Below, piece by piece: positions 1 to 13,677 of a stretch of DNA of 64,000 nt; within the stretch, counting starts at the first letter, position 1, and each line of letters opens with the position of its first letter. Source of the DNA: Abelmoschus esculentus (lineage: Eukaryota; Streptophyta; Magnoliopsida; Malvales; Malvaceae); assembly GCA_035048815.1 (NCBI GenBank), contig JAUCBN010000016.1, forward strand, positions 3,030,501 to 3,094,500, read 5' to 3'. The position numbers were made by a program, and so were the translations under genes. Below the pieces are notes generated by a model. The model did not search any database and had not been told where the DNA came from. It saw only the letters and a list, made by a program, of their open reading frames with translations.

Positions 1-859
1 CACGGGATACGACTTACTTGACAAACTCGTCAGCTGCAGCTGCTCGGTCGAAGATAGGACCTGCTAACGATGGCCGCGAAGGTGAGTCGGGTTCAGCAAC
101 ACCGTAAAAATGGGGTATGGTATAAGATATCATGAGTGTACGCTGGACGAAGCTAGGATTTGAAGTTGAGTGGATAAAACATAAATATTTAAAAGTATGA
201 AGGTAAATTTATAAAAATTAATTTTTTAAAAAATTTAAATAGAGAAAAAAATGAAAAAAAAAAAATCTTCGAACACAATTCCGTCCCTGAGTGTATGAAA
301 CCATGCGGTGAATATCGAAGGATACACGGTGATGGCTGCAGCGAGTTCGTAGCGGCGGGTGATGAAGGAACTCTTACGCCTTCGCTCAATTAGAAAACAC
401 GTTTTATCCACCTGGAAAACACCTGGATAAAATATAGAGAAATTTAATGTTGATCAGCTGTCAGATTATTTTCCGTCGACGTTATTTAGCGATACTTAAC
501 ATTGAAGTGATTAAATATTTATATCCTAAAAATGACAGTGATCTTATTAATCGTTTTTTAAAATCAATGATTAAAAATATACTGAAACTAAACGATGATA
601 ACTAGCTTAATAATTTACCTTTTTTAAACTATTTTCTGATTTTTGTTTTCATGCGTTGCATAGTTTTAAAACTCTTACAAGTCTTTTGCTAAAGGTTTGA
701 AGATTATTTTTCAATGATAAAATTTCAGCCGGTCATTCACCGATAACGTATTTTTCAATTTCAGCATTTTCGATATCATATTTTATCCGGTAGATCTCAT
801 ATGGTCTTCACACTCTTCTTTAGACAAATAAATAGAAGAGATGGTTAATCATATGATCT
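1..859. other. Left flank outside the repeat array; no gene recognised
   Basis: The first ~200 bases are less AT-rich than the rest, but I find no recognisable protein or RNA in either strand. A 66-codon minus-strand frame at 189-389 shows no family resemblance and is probably chance. Homology to the repeating unit of the array begins near 860, where the text matches the block at 4280-4420. Confidence 0.5.
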
Positions 860-1658
860 AACAAATGATTTATCATTGTCTTGTTTTCTCTTTAAAATTT
901 CTTAATAGAATCAATATAAAAACGACGGTAATCAAATTTTTTATTGGATTTTCAGTTAAATTAATAATAGGTGGGATAAAAAAGATAAAATCAAATTTAA
1001 TTTGTTCAAAAATATTAGAATTCTTTGAGAACATCATCGAATTCTTTTCCTCGAACGAATTAAGGTTTGAAAGATTTAGGATCAACTTATTTATTTGGAT
1101 CGATATTGATGATACAATTTTATTTTACTTCTAAATTATTAAAAAAAATATTAGTATAAAATGAAATCATCGATACTGATAGAAAAATATTAAAAATTAA
1201 ACATAATTAATCAAACTAGGAATAGTCCATCGCATAATTTTATGTTATTTAATTTTTAATATTATTATTCTTATTTTATAAATTTTAAAGCGATAAAGCT
1301 TTATTTAGTTAATAAATTTTAATGTTTTCTCCTATTGATCCTTGAATTATTTTTTGGATTATATTAAATTAGTATTATGTAACTCAATGTATTCTATCTA
1401 TATAAAACGGTTAGCTTATAACAAAAATCTCAATAAAAAATTGTCATACGCATTTATATTTAAAACAAACATTTATAAATTTTGTTTGTTCATTTTTGCA
1501 TTCCATTATATCTCTCATAAATAATTTTATTGCATATATAGTAATATTTTTGTTTTTTATTAATTATTTTTATTTTATTGATAATAAACGTGATATAAAA
1601 TCACATATGTAACATATAAAAGAGTATAAAAAGGAAAACAAATAAATTTATTCATTAG

Positions 1659-2166
1659 TTAACACCTCTTGTAGCAAATACATTCCGAAGGAAGCCACCC
1701 CTCACATGCTCCATCATCATAATGCTCCTTGCCCGTAAGCAAAACATACTTCGGTAGCAAAGCACCACCCCTTGAACGTGCCGCTTGGATAGTTGCAAAG
1801 TTTACCCTCTATGGTCATAGGTCCTGTTTCAGTTTTATTTTAATCAAAAGACCATAAAAAATAAAAAAAATAAAAAAATTTAAAGTATTTAAACATGAGA
1901 TTACAAAACTATAGAGAAGAATAAGACCGAAGGTACAATAATTCTAAGAATAAATATCAAATATGAATATAAATATAAATAATTTTTTATATTTACATGC
2001 ATGTGAAGTTGTTATGTTAAATGCTTTAAGAAAACTCTAAATTCAAAGAGAATGAATGATTAATTTAGAAAATAAAAGGTTAAAAAAATATTGAAGAAAA
2101 ACCTATTGCTAAAAGAAGTACCATAAGAAGGAAAACACTTGAAAGTAAACGAACGAATTGTTTCAT
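1659..2166 (-). pseudogene. Defensin-like unit 1, frameshifted pseudogene
   Basis: Exon 1 (2103-2166) encodes MKQFVRLLSSVFLLMVLLLA, a good signal peptide, followed by a GT donor. The usual acceptor AAAG|CTGAG reads AAAA here, but an in-phase CAG at 1824-1826 could replace it. Exon 2 keeps the EGK-x-C start and the second and third cysteines (C2, C3). Compared with unit 6 it then lacks about 5 nt near 1720-1732, which shifts the frame into TGA before the fourth cysteine. The remaining cysteine codons and an ancestral stop at 1659 are visible in another frame. A single small deletion suggests recent loss. Confidence 0.72.
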
Positions 2167-2529
2167 ATTTTGAATGAAATCTTGGCACGTGAAAATTTTA
2201 ATTAATGTATAAATAGATAAGAGAGGAGTAAGAAAGTGATGAATTTTAAGAGATTTATATATAAAAAAAATCAGAGTAAGAGAAAGAGACGACACAAACG
2301 TATTCTTCGTAGGTTAAATTTTATCCAATAAGATTGTAACGTTTGCTGTTAATACTATGTGACGTTACCGATGAAATATAAGTTTGGTTTTGGTTGCACT
2401 TTAATAGGTGTGTTTTAAAGCAAGTTTTGGTTGTTGTTTTTCAGATTTTATATCGTTTTTAATATGATGTTTTCTAAATATTAAATGGTTGAATGTTTTG
2501 AAACATTTTGCTTTATAGACGTACCTTTA

Positions 2530-2860
2530 TGCTTTTTAAGGTTATGTTAGATTAATAAACGAACGAATACGAAAATATGTGTGTTTGGCTTGTTTATGTT
2601 CCTTTATAGGCTCGTTTATAAGCTCGTTTATGTTCATTTATAATGTGAATAAAACTTGTTGCCTCTTTGCAAACCCCCTTAATCAATTGATGAACATTTT
2701 TGCGAACGTTAAACGAATATGTTCATGAACACTTAACGAACATGTTGGTAATCATGTTTGTGATAATAAACAAACTGAGCCCAAACACACCAAAATAATA
2801 AACAAACCGAACTTAAACATGTCATTAAAAGCTTCAATAAAGAAGAACTTACATCGGATA
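2530..2860. repeat. AT-rich repeat module with inverted GTTCG/CGAAC motifs
   Basis: Short motifs such as 'CTCGTTTATGTTC' run in one direction (2590-2645) and are followed by their inverse, 'GAACATGTT' and 'GTTAAACGAA' (2690-2830). The same module recurs at 5930-6260, 11780-12120 and 18130-18560, always upstream of units in the left half of the array. It resembles the subterminal repeats of a non-autonomous DNA transposon that became part of the duplicated unit. It has no coding capacity. Confidence 0.45.
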
Positions 2861-3139
2861 TACCTTTAAAAATAAATAAATAAATATTGACGTACCCTTA
2901 TCTATTTAAGTTCGATTCATTTACACCTTGAATTACTAATCACACCTTAATAACTTTTATCAATGATTCAAAAAAAATATTTTTACTTAATTTCGTGATT
3001 GTATGTGTACTTTTTTCACGTAATTTTTTTCTTCACTTGAATTTCCAATATTATTTTTATGGTTAACACAAATAATATTATTATTTAAATAATTATTACA
3101 ATTAATTAATATTATTTTTACAAAAATATATCGTTATTT

Positions 3140-3661
3140 AGGGGTGAGCAAAACTTGACTCGAAAAAATCAAATAACTCGACTCAACTCGAGGCGAAAAT
3201 ACTCGAATCATTTTGACTAGACTCGAAATTTCATAGACTCGACTCGAAAAAATTTCAAATAAAATTCGAGTTGTAAAATGGAAATTCGAATAACTCGAAT
3301 AACTCAAAATTTTTAATAATTAAAGGATTAATTTTTAAGTTTAAGACGAGTCTATCAATTTTTATGATATATATACATTGGTATACAAATATAAAAAAAA
3401 TATCGCTACATATGAAAAATATATAGATAAATATCTTATATGATTAGAGAAAGTCGTTTAAATTGAAATCAAATCATACTATAACATGATAAATAATTAT
3501 AAATAAATATTTATAAGAACTCGAAAATTCGAATCGATTCGACTCGAATTTCTTAAACTCGACTCGAACCGAAAAAATTTCAAATGAAGTTTGAGTCATA
3601 AAATATGAGTAAACTCGAATAACTCAAAAAATTTTGACTCGACTCGATCGAATACTCACCC
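3140..3661. mobile_element. MITE-like insertion rich in ACTCGA motifs
   Basis: The block opens with GGGGTGAGCA and closes with ACTCACCCT, an imperfect terminal inverted repeat. It is filled with many copies of 'GACTCGA' and 'AACTCGA' in both directions and has no open frame. The paralogous stretch at 6541-6575 runs from 'AAAATATATC' straight into 'TTTATTAGCTTG' with no insert, so it acts as an empty site. The element therefore entered this unit after duplication. The superfamily (perhaps hAT or Mutator) cannot be fixed because the flanking duplication is ambiguous. Confidence 0.65.
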
Positions 3662-3829
3662 TATATTTATTAGCTTGTAAACATGTAATTCCATTGCCAT
3701 GAATTATCTATTTAGAAAAACTAAATGTGCCAAAGCTATAATTTTAGAAACATGCTCAAATATCAGGTTTATAAATATAATAAAACTTTTATTGAAAACC
3801 TAGTTATATTATTTAAAATTTTAATAATA

Positions 3830-4235
3830 TTTTTTGGGTAAACTAAAATAAAAGTTACTTAATTGTGAGTAATATTATAATTGAGTCACCAAATTATTTA
3901 ATATTATTTTTGGGTCACTCAATTATGGGTTAAGTTATATTTCGGCCATCCAATTATTAAAAGTTACATTTTGGATCACTCAATTATAGGTAAGGTTATA
4001 TTTCGACCACTCAAGGTAAGGTTACATTTGGGTCACCCGTTATAATACAAAAATATATATTTAATGATTTTTCTTCAATGATATTTTTTTAGGTAAATTA
4101 CACTATTTATCACTCAATTTTTTTATTCTTATTTTAATAACTAAAATTTAAATTTCTTTTAAATAATTACTTAATTTTTGAAATTTTTACATTTTAGCCG
4201 TTCTATGATAACATGAATTATTTTATTAGTATTGG
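3830..4235. repeat. Spacer module with 'GGTCACTCAATTAT' repeats
   Basis: A short phrase close to 'GGGTCACTCAATTATG' recurs several times here. The same module is present at 6730-6950, 10080-10280, 12540-12720, 16440-16600 and 18930-19070. It is non-coding, AT-rich and belongs to the repeating unit. It is useful for aligning units but no function is suggested. Confidence 0.45.
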
Positions 4236-5029
4236 ATCATTGACTAATAATTCTTGATAGCATCAACAACAAAATTGATGGTAGTGAAAACTAGGATAAT
4301 TTTTATGGTTACATTAATAGTAGGTGGGATGAAAAGGATAAATCATAATTCAAGTTGTTCGAAAAATATTAGAATTCTTTGAAAATATCAACGATAATTT
4401 TTTTATCAAACGGATCAAGGTTTAAAAGATTTAGGGTTAATTTGTGTATTTGTATCGAAATTAAAAATAATATTTTTATTTTATTTCTAAATTATTAAAA
4501 AATTAAGTCTTAGCACAAAATGAAACCATCAGTACTGACTCAAAATATTAAAAATTAAACATATTTTTTAAAAAATAGGGATATTCGATTGTTTAGATTT
4601 TATCTTATTCACTTTTTAATATCATTATTCTTGTTTTATAATTTTTAAAGTGATAAAGATTTATTTAGGCACTGAATTTTGATGTTTTTCCTATTGATCC
4701 TTGAATTATTTTTAGACTATATTAGTATACACTAAATTAGTATTATGTAACTCAATGTATTATATCTGTATAGCATGGTTAATTAACTTATAACATAAAT
4801 GACCAATAAAATCTTGTCATGCGCATTTTATCTTAAAACAAATATTTATAAGTTTTGTCTGTCTATTTTTGTATTTCTTTATATCTCTCGCAAATAATTT
4901 TATTTCATATATAATATTTTTTTATTATTTTATTAATTATTTTTATTTTATTGATAAAAAACGTGAAATAAAATCACATACATAACAGATAAAGAAATAT
5001 AAAGAAAATAAACGAATTTTATTCATTGA

Positions 5030-5536
5030 CTAACAGTTTTTGTAACAATAACAATTCTAAAAAAAACGCCCTCACATTTTTCATACTTAGCATTTTCCCA
5101 CTTGCAAAAATCATTACATGTTGAATCATCATCAAAGCACCACCCCTGGTACAATACGCTTAGATGCTTGCAAGTTTTACCCTCCACAATTATTGGTCTC
5201 ATCTCAGCTTTATTTTACCAAAAAATATAAAAATATAAATAAATTAAAGAAATCAAAAGTATTTAAACACGAGATTATAAAACTATAGAGAGAAATAGGA
5301 CTAAAAGTACATTATTTTTAAGAATTAATATCAAATATAAATATAAACAACTTTTTATATATACATACATGTGAAGTTGTTATGTTAAATGCTTTACTAA
5401 AATCCTAAATTCAAAGAAAATGAATGATTAATTTAGAAGGTAAAATATTAAAAAATTATTGAAGAAAAAAAACCGTTGTTAGAAGAAGCACCAAAAGAAA
5501 GAAAGCAGTTGAAAGTAAACGAATGCATCGATCCAT
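5030..5536 (-). pseudogene. Defensin-like unit 2, pseudogene
   Basis: Exon 1 (5474-5536) encodes a signal peptide starting MDRCIRLLSTAFFLLVLLLT. Its junction reads ACAACG|GT instead of ACAACAG|GT, so it is one base short and joins exon 2 out of frame. Exon 2 (5030-5207) reads well through the fifth cysteine (EGKTCKHLSVLYQGWC and onward). It then lacks one base in a T-run near 5056-5070 relative to unit 7, losing the last three cysteines. Two independent single-base losses make function unlikely unless they are sequencing errors. Confidence 0.72.
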
Positions 5537-7479
5537 ATTTTGGATTAAATTTGAGCAAATGAACAATATAGTTAATGTATAAAGAGATAAGGGAGGACAT
5601 AAAAAAGCGAAGAATTTTAAGACATTTATATAAAAAAATCAGATAAAGAGAAAGAGAAAGAGAAAATACAAACGTTTTTTTATAGGATTCTCAAACTCTA
5701 TCTAATTAGATTATAATGTTTGTTGTTAATGCTATATTACGTTAGCCATGAAATATCAGTTCGGTTGGTTGCACTTTAATAGGTGTGTTTTAAAGCAGGT
5801 TTTGTTGGGTTTTTTTTTCAGACATTATATCATTTTTAATGTGATGTTTTCTAAATATTAAATGGTTAAATATTTTGTAACATTTTGCTTTATAAAATGT
5901 TTCTTTTGCTTTTTAAGGTTACGTTCGATTAATAAACAGACGAATACGAAAACAGGTGTGTTCAGCTTATTTATGCTCGTTCATAGGCTTGTTTATGTTC
6001 GTTTGTAATTGTATGGTTTATTTCTAGAATTTGGGATTAGTTTGTAAAGTAAGTAAAATTTGTTGCCTCTTTGCAAACCCATAAACAATTGATGAACTTA
6101 TTCACGAACATTAAACGGACATGTTCACGAACACTTAAAGAAAATGTTGACAAACATGTTTGTGAACATTAAACAAACTAAGACCAAACACACTAAAATA
6201 ATAGACAAACCGAACTCAAACATACCTTCAAAAATTTAAATGAACATGAACCTATTTTGGAAACCTTTAAAAATAAACAAATAAACACAGATATACCCTT
6301 ATTCACTCAAGATCGATTCGCTTATGCCCTTGAATTACTAATCACACCTTAATCACTTTTCTCAATGATGAAAAAAATATATACTTTTACTTAACTTAGT
6401 AGTTGTCTCTTGTCTGTGTACCTTGTCTTTTTTATTTTTCACGTAAATTTTTGCTTTCACTTGAAATTTTAATATTATTTTTCTGGTTAGTACAAATAAT
6501 ATTATATTTAAATAATTATTACAATTAATTAAAATTATTTTTACAAAAAATATATCTTTATTAGCTTGTAAACATGTAATTCCATTGCCATGAATTATCT
6601 ATTAGGAAAACTAAATGTGCCAAAGCTATAATTTTAGAAACATGCTCAAATATCATGTTTATAAATATAATAGTAAAACTTTTATTGAAAACCTAATTAT
6701 ATTATTTAAAATTTTAATAATATTTTTTGGGTAAACTACAATAAAAGTTATTCAATTATGAGTAATATTATAATTGAGTCAACAAATTATTTAATGTTAT
6801 TTTTGGGTCACTCAATTATGGGTTAAGTTATATATCGGACATCCAATTATTAAAAGTTATATTTGGATCACTGAATTATAGGTAAGGTACATTTCGACCA
6901 TTCAAGGTAAGGTTATATTTGAGTCACCCGTTATAATACAAAAATATATATATTTAATGATTTGACTCAAAATAGTAAAAATTAAACATATTTTAAAAAC
7001 TTAGGGATAGTTGATTGTATAGATTTTATCTTATCACTTTTTAATATCATTATTCTTCTTTTATAATTTTTAAAGTGATAAAGATTTATTTAGTCACTGG
7101 ATTTTAATGTTTTTCCTTATTGATCCTTGAATTATTTTTGGACTATATTAGTATACACTAAATTAGTATAATTTAACTCAATGTATTCTATCTATATTGA
7201 TTAAAAAAAATATATTCTATCTATATAACATGGTTAATTTATAACATAAATGACTAATAAAAACTTGCCATGCACATTTATTCTTAAAACAAATATTTAT
7301 AAGTTTTGTTGGTTTATTTTTGTATTTCTTTATATCTCCGCAAATAATTTTATTTATATATAATAATTTTTTGTATTTTATTAATTATTTTTATTTTATT
7401 AATAAAAACGTGACATAAAATCACATATATAACAGATAAAAGAATATAAAAAGAAAAATAAATGAATTTTGTTCATTGA

Positions 7480-7980
7480 CTAACACTTTTTGTAACAATA
7501 ACTTTTCTAAAAAAAACCGCCCTCACATCTTCCATACTTAGCATTTTCCCACGCGCAATAATCATTACATGTTGAATCATCAAAGCATCACACCTGGAAC
7601 AAGACGCTCGAAAACTTGCAAGTTTTACCCTCCACAATCGTAGGCCCCATCTCAGCTTTATTTTACCAAAAAAACATAAACTATAAATAAATTAAAGAAA
7701 TCAAAAGTATTTAAACATGGGATCATAAAACTATAGAGAGAAATAGGACTAAAGGTACATTATTTTTAAGAATGAATATCATATATAAATATAAACAACT
7801 TTTTATATATACATACATGTGGAGTTGTTATGTTAAATGCTTTACTAAAACCCTAAATTTAAAGAGAATAAATGATTAATTTAGAAGGTAAAATATTAAA
7901 AAAAATATTAAAAAAACTTTTGTTAGAAGAAGTATCAAAAGAAAGATAGCAGTTGAAAGTAAACGAAAGAATCGATTCAT
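7480..7980 (-). pseudogene. Defensin-like unit 3, pseudogene
   Basis: Exon 1 (7917-7980) starts MNRFFRLLSTAIFLLILLLT, but the donor is TT rather than GT. Exon 2 (7480-7655) aligns codon for codon with unit 7. It carries two stops: TGA where unit 7 has TGG just before the second cysteine, and TAG after GGFF near the C-terminus. One late cysteine codon reads AGT. The frame length is preserved, so decay has been by substitution. Confidence 0.75.
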
Positions 7981-8865
7981 ATTTTGGATGAAATTATGTG
8001 CAATCAAGTTAATGCATAAAGAGATAAGAGAAAAGATATGAAAGTGAAAAATTTTAAGACATTTATATAAAAACCAGATTAAAAAAAAAAGAGAAAACAC
8101 AAACGTTTTTTTATGGGATTCTCAAACTCTATCCAATCAAATTATAATATCTGTTGCTAATGCTATATTACGATAGCGATGAAATATCTGTTCGGTTGGT
8201 TGCACTTTAATAGGTGCATTTTAAAGCAAGTTTTGGTTTTTTTTTTTCAGACATTATTTCATTTTTAATGTAATATTTTTTAAATATTAAATGGTTGAAT
8301 ATTTTGTAATATTTAATGCATGATTGTTTATATGTCTTTGAAAGGTTAAAGAATGGTGTAACATGCTATTTTGCAAGGTACACATGCTAAATTACTCATG
8401 CATGTATATTGACTTCTGATGAGTGCATAAAAGTCCTATTTTTTATATCATTTTCTTACTCGATTATTGTTAATAAAGATCATATTTAATGGCAATAATA
8501 AATAATTCTGCATATTTTCCATATTTCAGCATCAATATACTTAAATACATAATTTATACAATATTTGGTAGAAAAGGTATTGCTTTCGTCTTTATTCTAT
8601 GACAGGGAAATATGCCACCCAAGCAACTCTATGTCGCGGCAGATAGAAGAAGACAATGGCATCGACATTAACGTTAATATTTTATTTGAGAACATCAATA
8701 ATAATTCTTTCTATCGAGCGGATCAAGATTTAAAAGATCTAGGATCATTTTGTTAATTTAGATCGATATTAACGTTAATAATTTATTTTATTTTTTAATT
8801 ATAAAAAATTAAGTATTAGCACAAAACAAAATTGTTAGTACTAAATGAAAATATTAAAAATTGAG

Positions 8866-8985
8866 ATCTATTAAATGACCTAGTGGTCAAGGATGTTCAT
8901 CTTGCCTCATCTTGTATGGGTTTGAATATCGGTATGGAAAAAAAATGTAATCTCTTTTTCTTTAATCAAAAAAAAAGAAAAAGGC
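8866..8985 (+). mobile_element. Possible tRNA-derived SINE
   Basis: TGACCTAGTGG fits a Pol III A box (TRGCNNAGTGG, one mismatch). About 40 bases later GGTTTGAATAT resembles a degenerate B box (GGTTCGAATCC). An A-rich tail follows. The insertion lies where exon 2 of the neighbouring relic unit should be. There is no cloverleaf, so it is not a tRNA gene. Boundaries and the duplicated target were not resolved. Confidence 0.35.
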
Positions 8986-9149
8986 ATAAAGATAATTTTA
9001 ACCCTTGACATTTATAGTTTTTATTGTTTTGACCCTTAATCTTTTTTGGGATAAATTTAATCCTTAACCTATATCTTTTTGACAAATAGCTTATTTTTTA
9101 ACTACCATTCTAACTGGACCGTTAAAAATCTAACAATGATGACATGCCA

Positions 9150-9421
9150 TATGCATATGATAATATATTTTAAATAAAATGACATCTAACATAAATTTTT
9201 AAGAACTAATGGTACACTATTTTTAAGAATGAATATCAAATATGAATTTAAATAATTTTTTTTATATATAAACATGTTGAGTTGTTATGTTAAATGCTTT
9301 ACTAAAACTCTATTAATTTAGAACGTAGAATGTTAAAAGAATATTGAAGAAAAAAACATGTTGTTAGAAGAAGCATTAAAAGAAAGAAAACAATTGAAAG
9401 TAAACGAAAGAATCGATCAAT
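9150..9421 (-). pseudogene. Defensin-like unit 4, relic without exon 2
   Basis: The intron and the signal-peptide exon (about 9358-9421) are recognisable. The start codon is ATT instead of ATG and the junction reads CAT|GT rather than CAG|GT. No cysteine-rich exon lies downstream: 8760-9150 contains a SINE-like block and AT-rich sequence instead. This unit cannot make a peptide. Confidence 0.6.
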
Positions 9422-10916
9422 ATTTTGGATGAAATTTGAACAAATGAGCAATCTAGTTAATGTATAAAGAGATAAGAGAAAAGATATGAAAGTGAAAATT
9501 TATAAAACATTTATATACAAAACAAAATCAAAGTATGAAAAAGAAACAACACAAACGTATTTTTTATAGGATTCTCAAATTCTATCCAAACAGATTATAA
9601 CGTTTGTTGTTAATGCTATGTTACGTTACCGATGTATCATCGGTTTCAGTAGGCATATTTTAACAACAGGTTTTGACAGTTTTTTTTTAGATTTTATAAC
9701 ATTTGAATGCGATATTTTCTAAATATTAAATGGTAGAATGTTTATGAATATTTTATTTTATAAACTATTCTTTATATTTTTTAAAATATCTCGAATATTT
9801 TATTAAAAATAATGCTTCTTTTAGTACCACTAATGTCTCTTTTATTTTTTAGATGTACAAAAAATTAATAAGATCATCTTAACTTTAAGGGTGTTTATAA
9901 TTATGTACTTTCATTGTCTTGAATTATCTATTTAGAAAATTAATTGCCTAAAAGATATAATTTTTAAAACATGTTCACATATAATATTTATCAATATAAT
10001 ATTTATAAATATAATAAAAATTTTAATGGAAACCTAATTATATTATTTAAAATTTTAATCGTAATTATTTTAACTAAACTACAACACAAGTTATTTAATT
10101 ATAAATAATATTATATTTGGGTCACCAAATTATTAAAAGTTACTTTTAGGTCACTTAATTATGAGTTAAGGTATATTTGGGTCACTCAATTGTTAAAGAT
10201 TATATGTGGATCATTCAATTATGGATAAATTATATTAGGATCACTCAATGTAATATTATATTCGGTGTACCCGATATATATATCGAGAGAGAGTGAAATA
10301 TATTAGATGATTTCTCTTCCATAATAAATTTATTAGGTAAACGAAATCATTCATCACTCAATTTTTCAATTCTTATTTTGGTCACTAAATTTAAATTTCT
10401 TTTAATTTAAGCATTTATTAGTATTGGGTCATTGACTAACTATTCTTGATAGCATTAACAACAAAAACAATGGTAGTAGAATTTAGAATAATGTTTGTGG
10501 TTATATTAATACTAGGTGGGATGGAAAGGACTAATTCTAATTCAAGTTGTTCGAAGAAGATTAGAATTCTTCGAAAACATCAATTATAATTCTTTCTAAC
10601 GAACGGATCAAGATTTAAAAGATATAGGATCATTTTGTTTACTTCGAACGATATTAACGTTAATATTTTATTTTATTTCTAAATAATAAGTACAAAACAA
10701 AACTGTCAGTACTAAATGAAAATATTAAAAATTAAAAATATTTTTAAAAAACTAGGGATATTCGATTACATAGATTTTATCTTATTTACTTTTTAATACC
10801 ATTATTCTTTTTTATAATTTTTAAAGTGATAAAGCATTATTTAGTCACTGAATTTTAATGTTTTCCCCATATTGATCCTTAAATTATTTTTTGGACTATA
10901 TTATTTTGTTCATTGA

Positions 10917-11421
10917 CTAACATTCTTTGTAACAAATACATTTCGAAAAAAACCACCCCTCACATTTTTCGTAGTCATATTCAATATCGTCATAATCCCA
11001 GCAATATTCAGAACATAATGCTTCATTAAAGCACCACACTGTGAACGCCTTGCTTGGATACTTGCAAGTTTTACCCTCAACCATCATAGACCTTATCTCG
11101 GTTTTATTTTATTCAAAATAAAACATGAAAAATAAATAAATTATAGAAATATAAGTATATAAACATGAGATTATAAAATTATAGAGAGAAATAGAATTAA
11201 AGGTACATTATTTTTAAGAATAAATGTCAAATATGAATTTAAACAATTTTTTATGTATGCATACGTGTTGAGTTGTTATGTTATTAAAACCCTAAATTCA
11301 AAGAGAATGAATGATTAATTTAAAAGGTAAAATGTTAAAAAATGTTGAAGAAAAAACCTGTTGTTAGAAGAAGCATCAAAAGAAAAAAAGTTGTTGAAAG
11401 TAAACGAAAGAATCGATCCAT
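10917..11421 (-). CDS. Defensin-like unit 5, open frame but altered splice acceptor
   Basis: Exon 1 (11358-11421) encodes MDRFFRLLSTTFFLLMLLLT with a normal GT donor. Exon 2 (homologous limits 10917-11101) is fully open with eight cysteines, spacing C-x10-C-x5-C-x3-C-x12-C-x7-C-x1-C-x3-C. The loop before the fifth cysteine is two residues longer than in sister units and rich in Asp and Tyr. In intact units the acceptor is AAAG|CTGAG; here it is AAAACCGAG, so the AG is gone. The nearest downstream AGs (11095-11098) give the wrong phase and an early stop. It is either newly silenced at the RNA level or spliced through a site I cannot predict. Confidence 0.6.
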
Positions 11422-13677
11422 ATTTTAGATAAAATTTCAACAAATAAGCAATCTAGTTAATGTATAAAGAGATAAGAGAAGAGATATGAAAGTGGAAAAT
11501 TATAAAACATTTATATACAAAACAAAATCAAAGTATGAAAAAGAGACAACAAAAACGTATTTTTCATAGGATTCTCAAATTCTATCCAAACAGACTATAA
11601 TGTTTGTTGTTAATGCTATGTTACGTTACCGATAAAATATTAGTTCGGTTGGTTGCACTATAATAGGTGTGTTTTAAAGCAGGTTCTGGGGTTTTTTCTC
11701 AGACTTTATATCATATTTAATGTGATGTTTTCTAAACATTAAATGGTTGAATTTTTTAAATATTTTTCTTTATAGACGTTTCTTTATTCTTTTTAAGTTT
11801 ATGTTTGATTAAAGAAAAGGAAAAATACGAAAATAGGTGTGTTCGTCTCATTTATGTTCATTTATAAGCTTATTTATGTTTGTTTATAAGCTTGTTTATA
11901 AGCTCGTTTATGTTCGTTTATAATTTATCTGGCTTAATTCAAGAATTTGGAGATTAGTTTTTAAAATGATTAAAACTTGTCTTTTTACTAGCATGTTTAT
12001 GAACATTAAACGAACTGAGCACATACCAAAATAATAAACAAAACAAGCTCAAACATACCATTAAAAATTTAAACCAACGTAAACCTAATTTAGAAATCTT
12101 TAAAAATAAATAATTAAATAAATAACACATACATACCACTATTCATTCAAGCTCGATTCGTTTACGCCCCTTAGATTACTAAATCTCACCTTAATCACTT
12201 TTTTCAACGATGCAAAAATTATTTTTACTTATTTTAATAATTGTCTCTGTACCTTGTCTTTTTTATTTTTCACGTAAATTTTATCTTCACATGAATTTTT
12301 AATATTATTTTTATGGTCAGCACAAATAATATTATATTTAAATAATTATTAAAATTAATTAAATTTATTTTTACAAAAATATATTGTTATTAGTTTGTAA
12401 ACATGCAGTTCCATTGCCATGAATTATCTATTTAGGAAAACTAAATGTGTCAAAGGTATAATTTTAAAAACATGCACAAATATTATATTTATAAATATAA
12501 TTAAACTTTTGTTGACCTAATTATATTATTTAAAAGTTTAATAATAATTTTTGGCTAAACAACAACAAAAATTATTCAATTATGAGTAATATTATAATTG
12601 GGTCATCGAATTATTAAAAATTATTAAATTATATTTGGATCATTCAATTACTAAAGATTATATTTGAATCACTCAAAATAAGATTATATTTAGGTCACTC
12701 GTTATATTTAAAAAATATATTTGACGATTTTTCTTCAATGATAAATCTTTTTAGGTAAATTACACTATTTATCACTCAATTTTTTATTCTTACTTTGATC
12801 ACTAAAATTTAAATTTCTTTTAATTAATTATTTAATTTTTTAGAATTTTCATATTCTAGTCGCTCTATAATGACATGACTTTTTTTATTAGTATTGGGTC
12901 TTTGAGTAACAGCTCTTGATAGCATCAACATAAAAAACGATGGTAGTCGAATTTACTGTAATGTCCACGGTTATATTAATAGTAGGTGGGATGAAAAGGA
13001 AATATTTAAATTCAAGTTGTTTGAACAAGAATAAAATTCTTTGAGAACATCAACGATAATTCTTTCTATCAGAAAGATATGGTTTTAAAAAATCTAGGAT
13101 TATTTTGTTCATTTGGATCGACATTAACGAAAGTATTTTATTTTAATTTTAAATTATTAAAAATAAATATTAACATAAAATAAAATCGTCAGTACAACCG
13201 AAAAATATTAAAAATTAAACATAATTGACCAAACTAAGGATAGTGGATTGCATAGTTTTTATATTGTTTATTTCAAATATATTTTTTTTTTTATAAATTT
13301 TAAAGTGATAAAGCATTATTTAGTCCCAGAATGCTAATGTTTTTTTCCTATTGATCCTTTTAATTATTTTTTTTTTGACTATATTAGTATACAGTAAATT
13401 AGTGTTATGAAACTCAATATATTCTATACGTTTATAACTTGGTTAGTTTATAACATGAATGACCAATAAAAAATTGTCATTTACATTTATTTCATAAACA
13501 AACATATATAATTTTTTTTACTTTTGTATTTCTTTATATCTTGCGCAAAATAATTTTATTTCATATATAATAATATTTTTTATTATTTTATTTTATTGAT
13601 AATAAATATAACATAAAATAACATATATAACAGATAAAAGAGTATAAAAAGGAGGACAAATGAATTTTCTTTATAGA

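Noticed and set aside
865..1134. 89-codon plus frame and its 70-codon minus counterpart
   Set aside because: They lie in spacer repeated at 4280-4500, where the frames are not preserved.
8866..8985. Functional tRNA gene
   Set aside because: Only box A/B-like motifs are visible; no cloverleaf can be drawn and the B box is degenerate.
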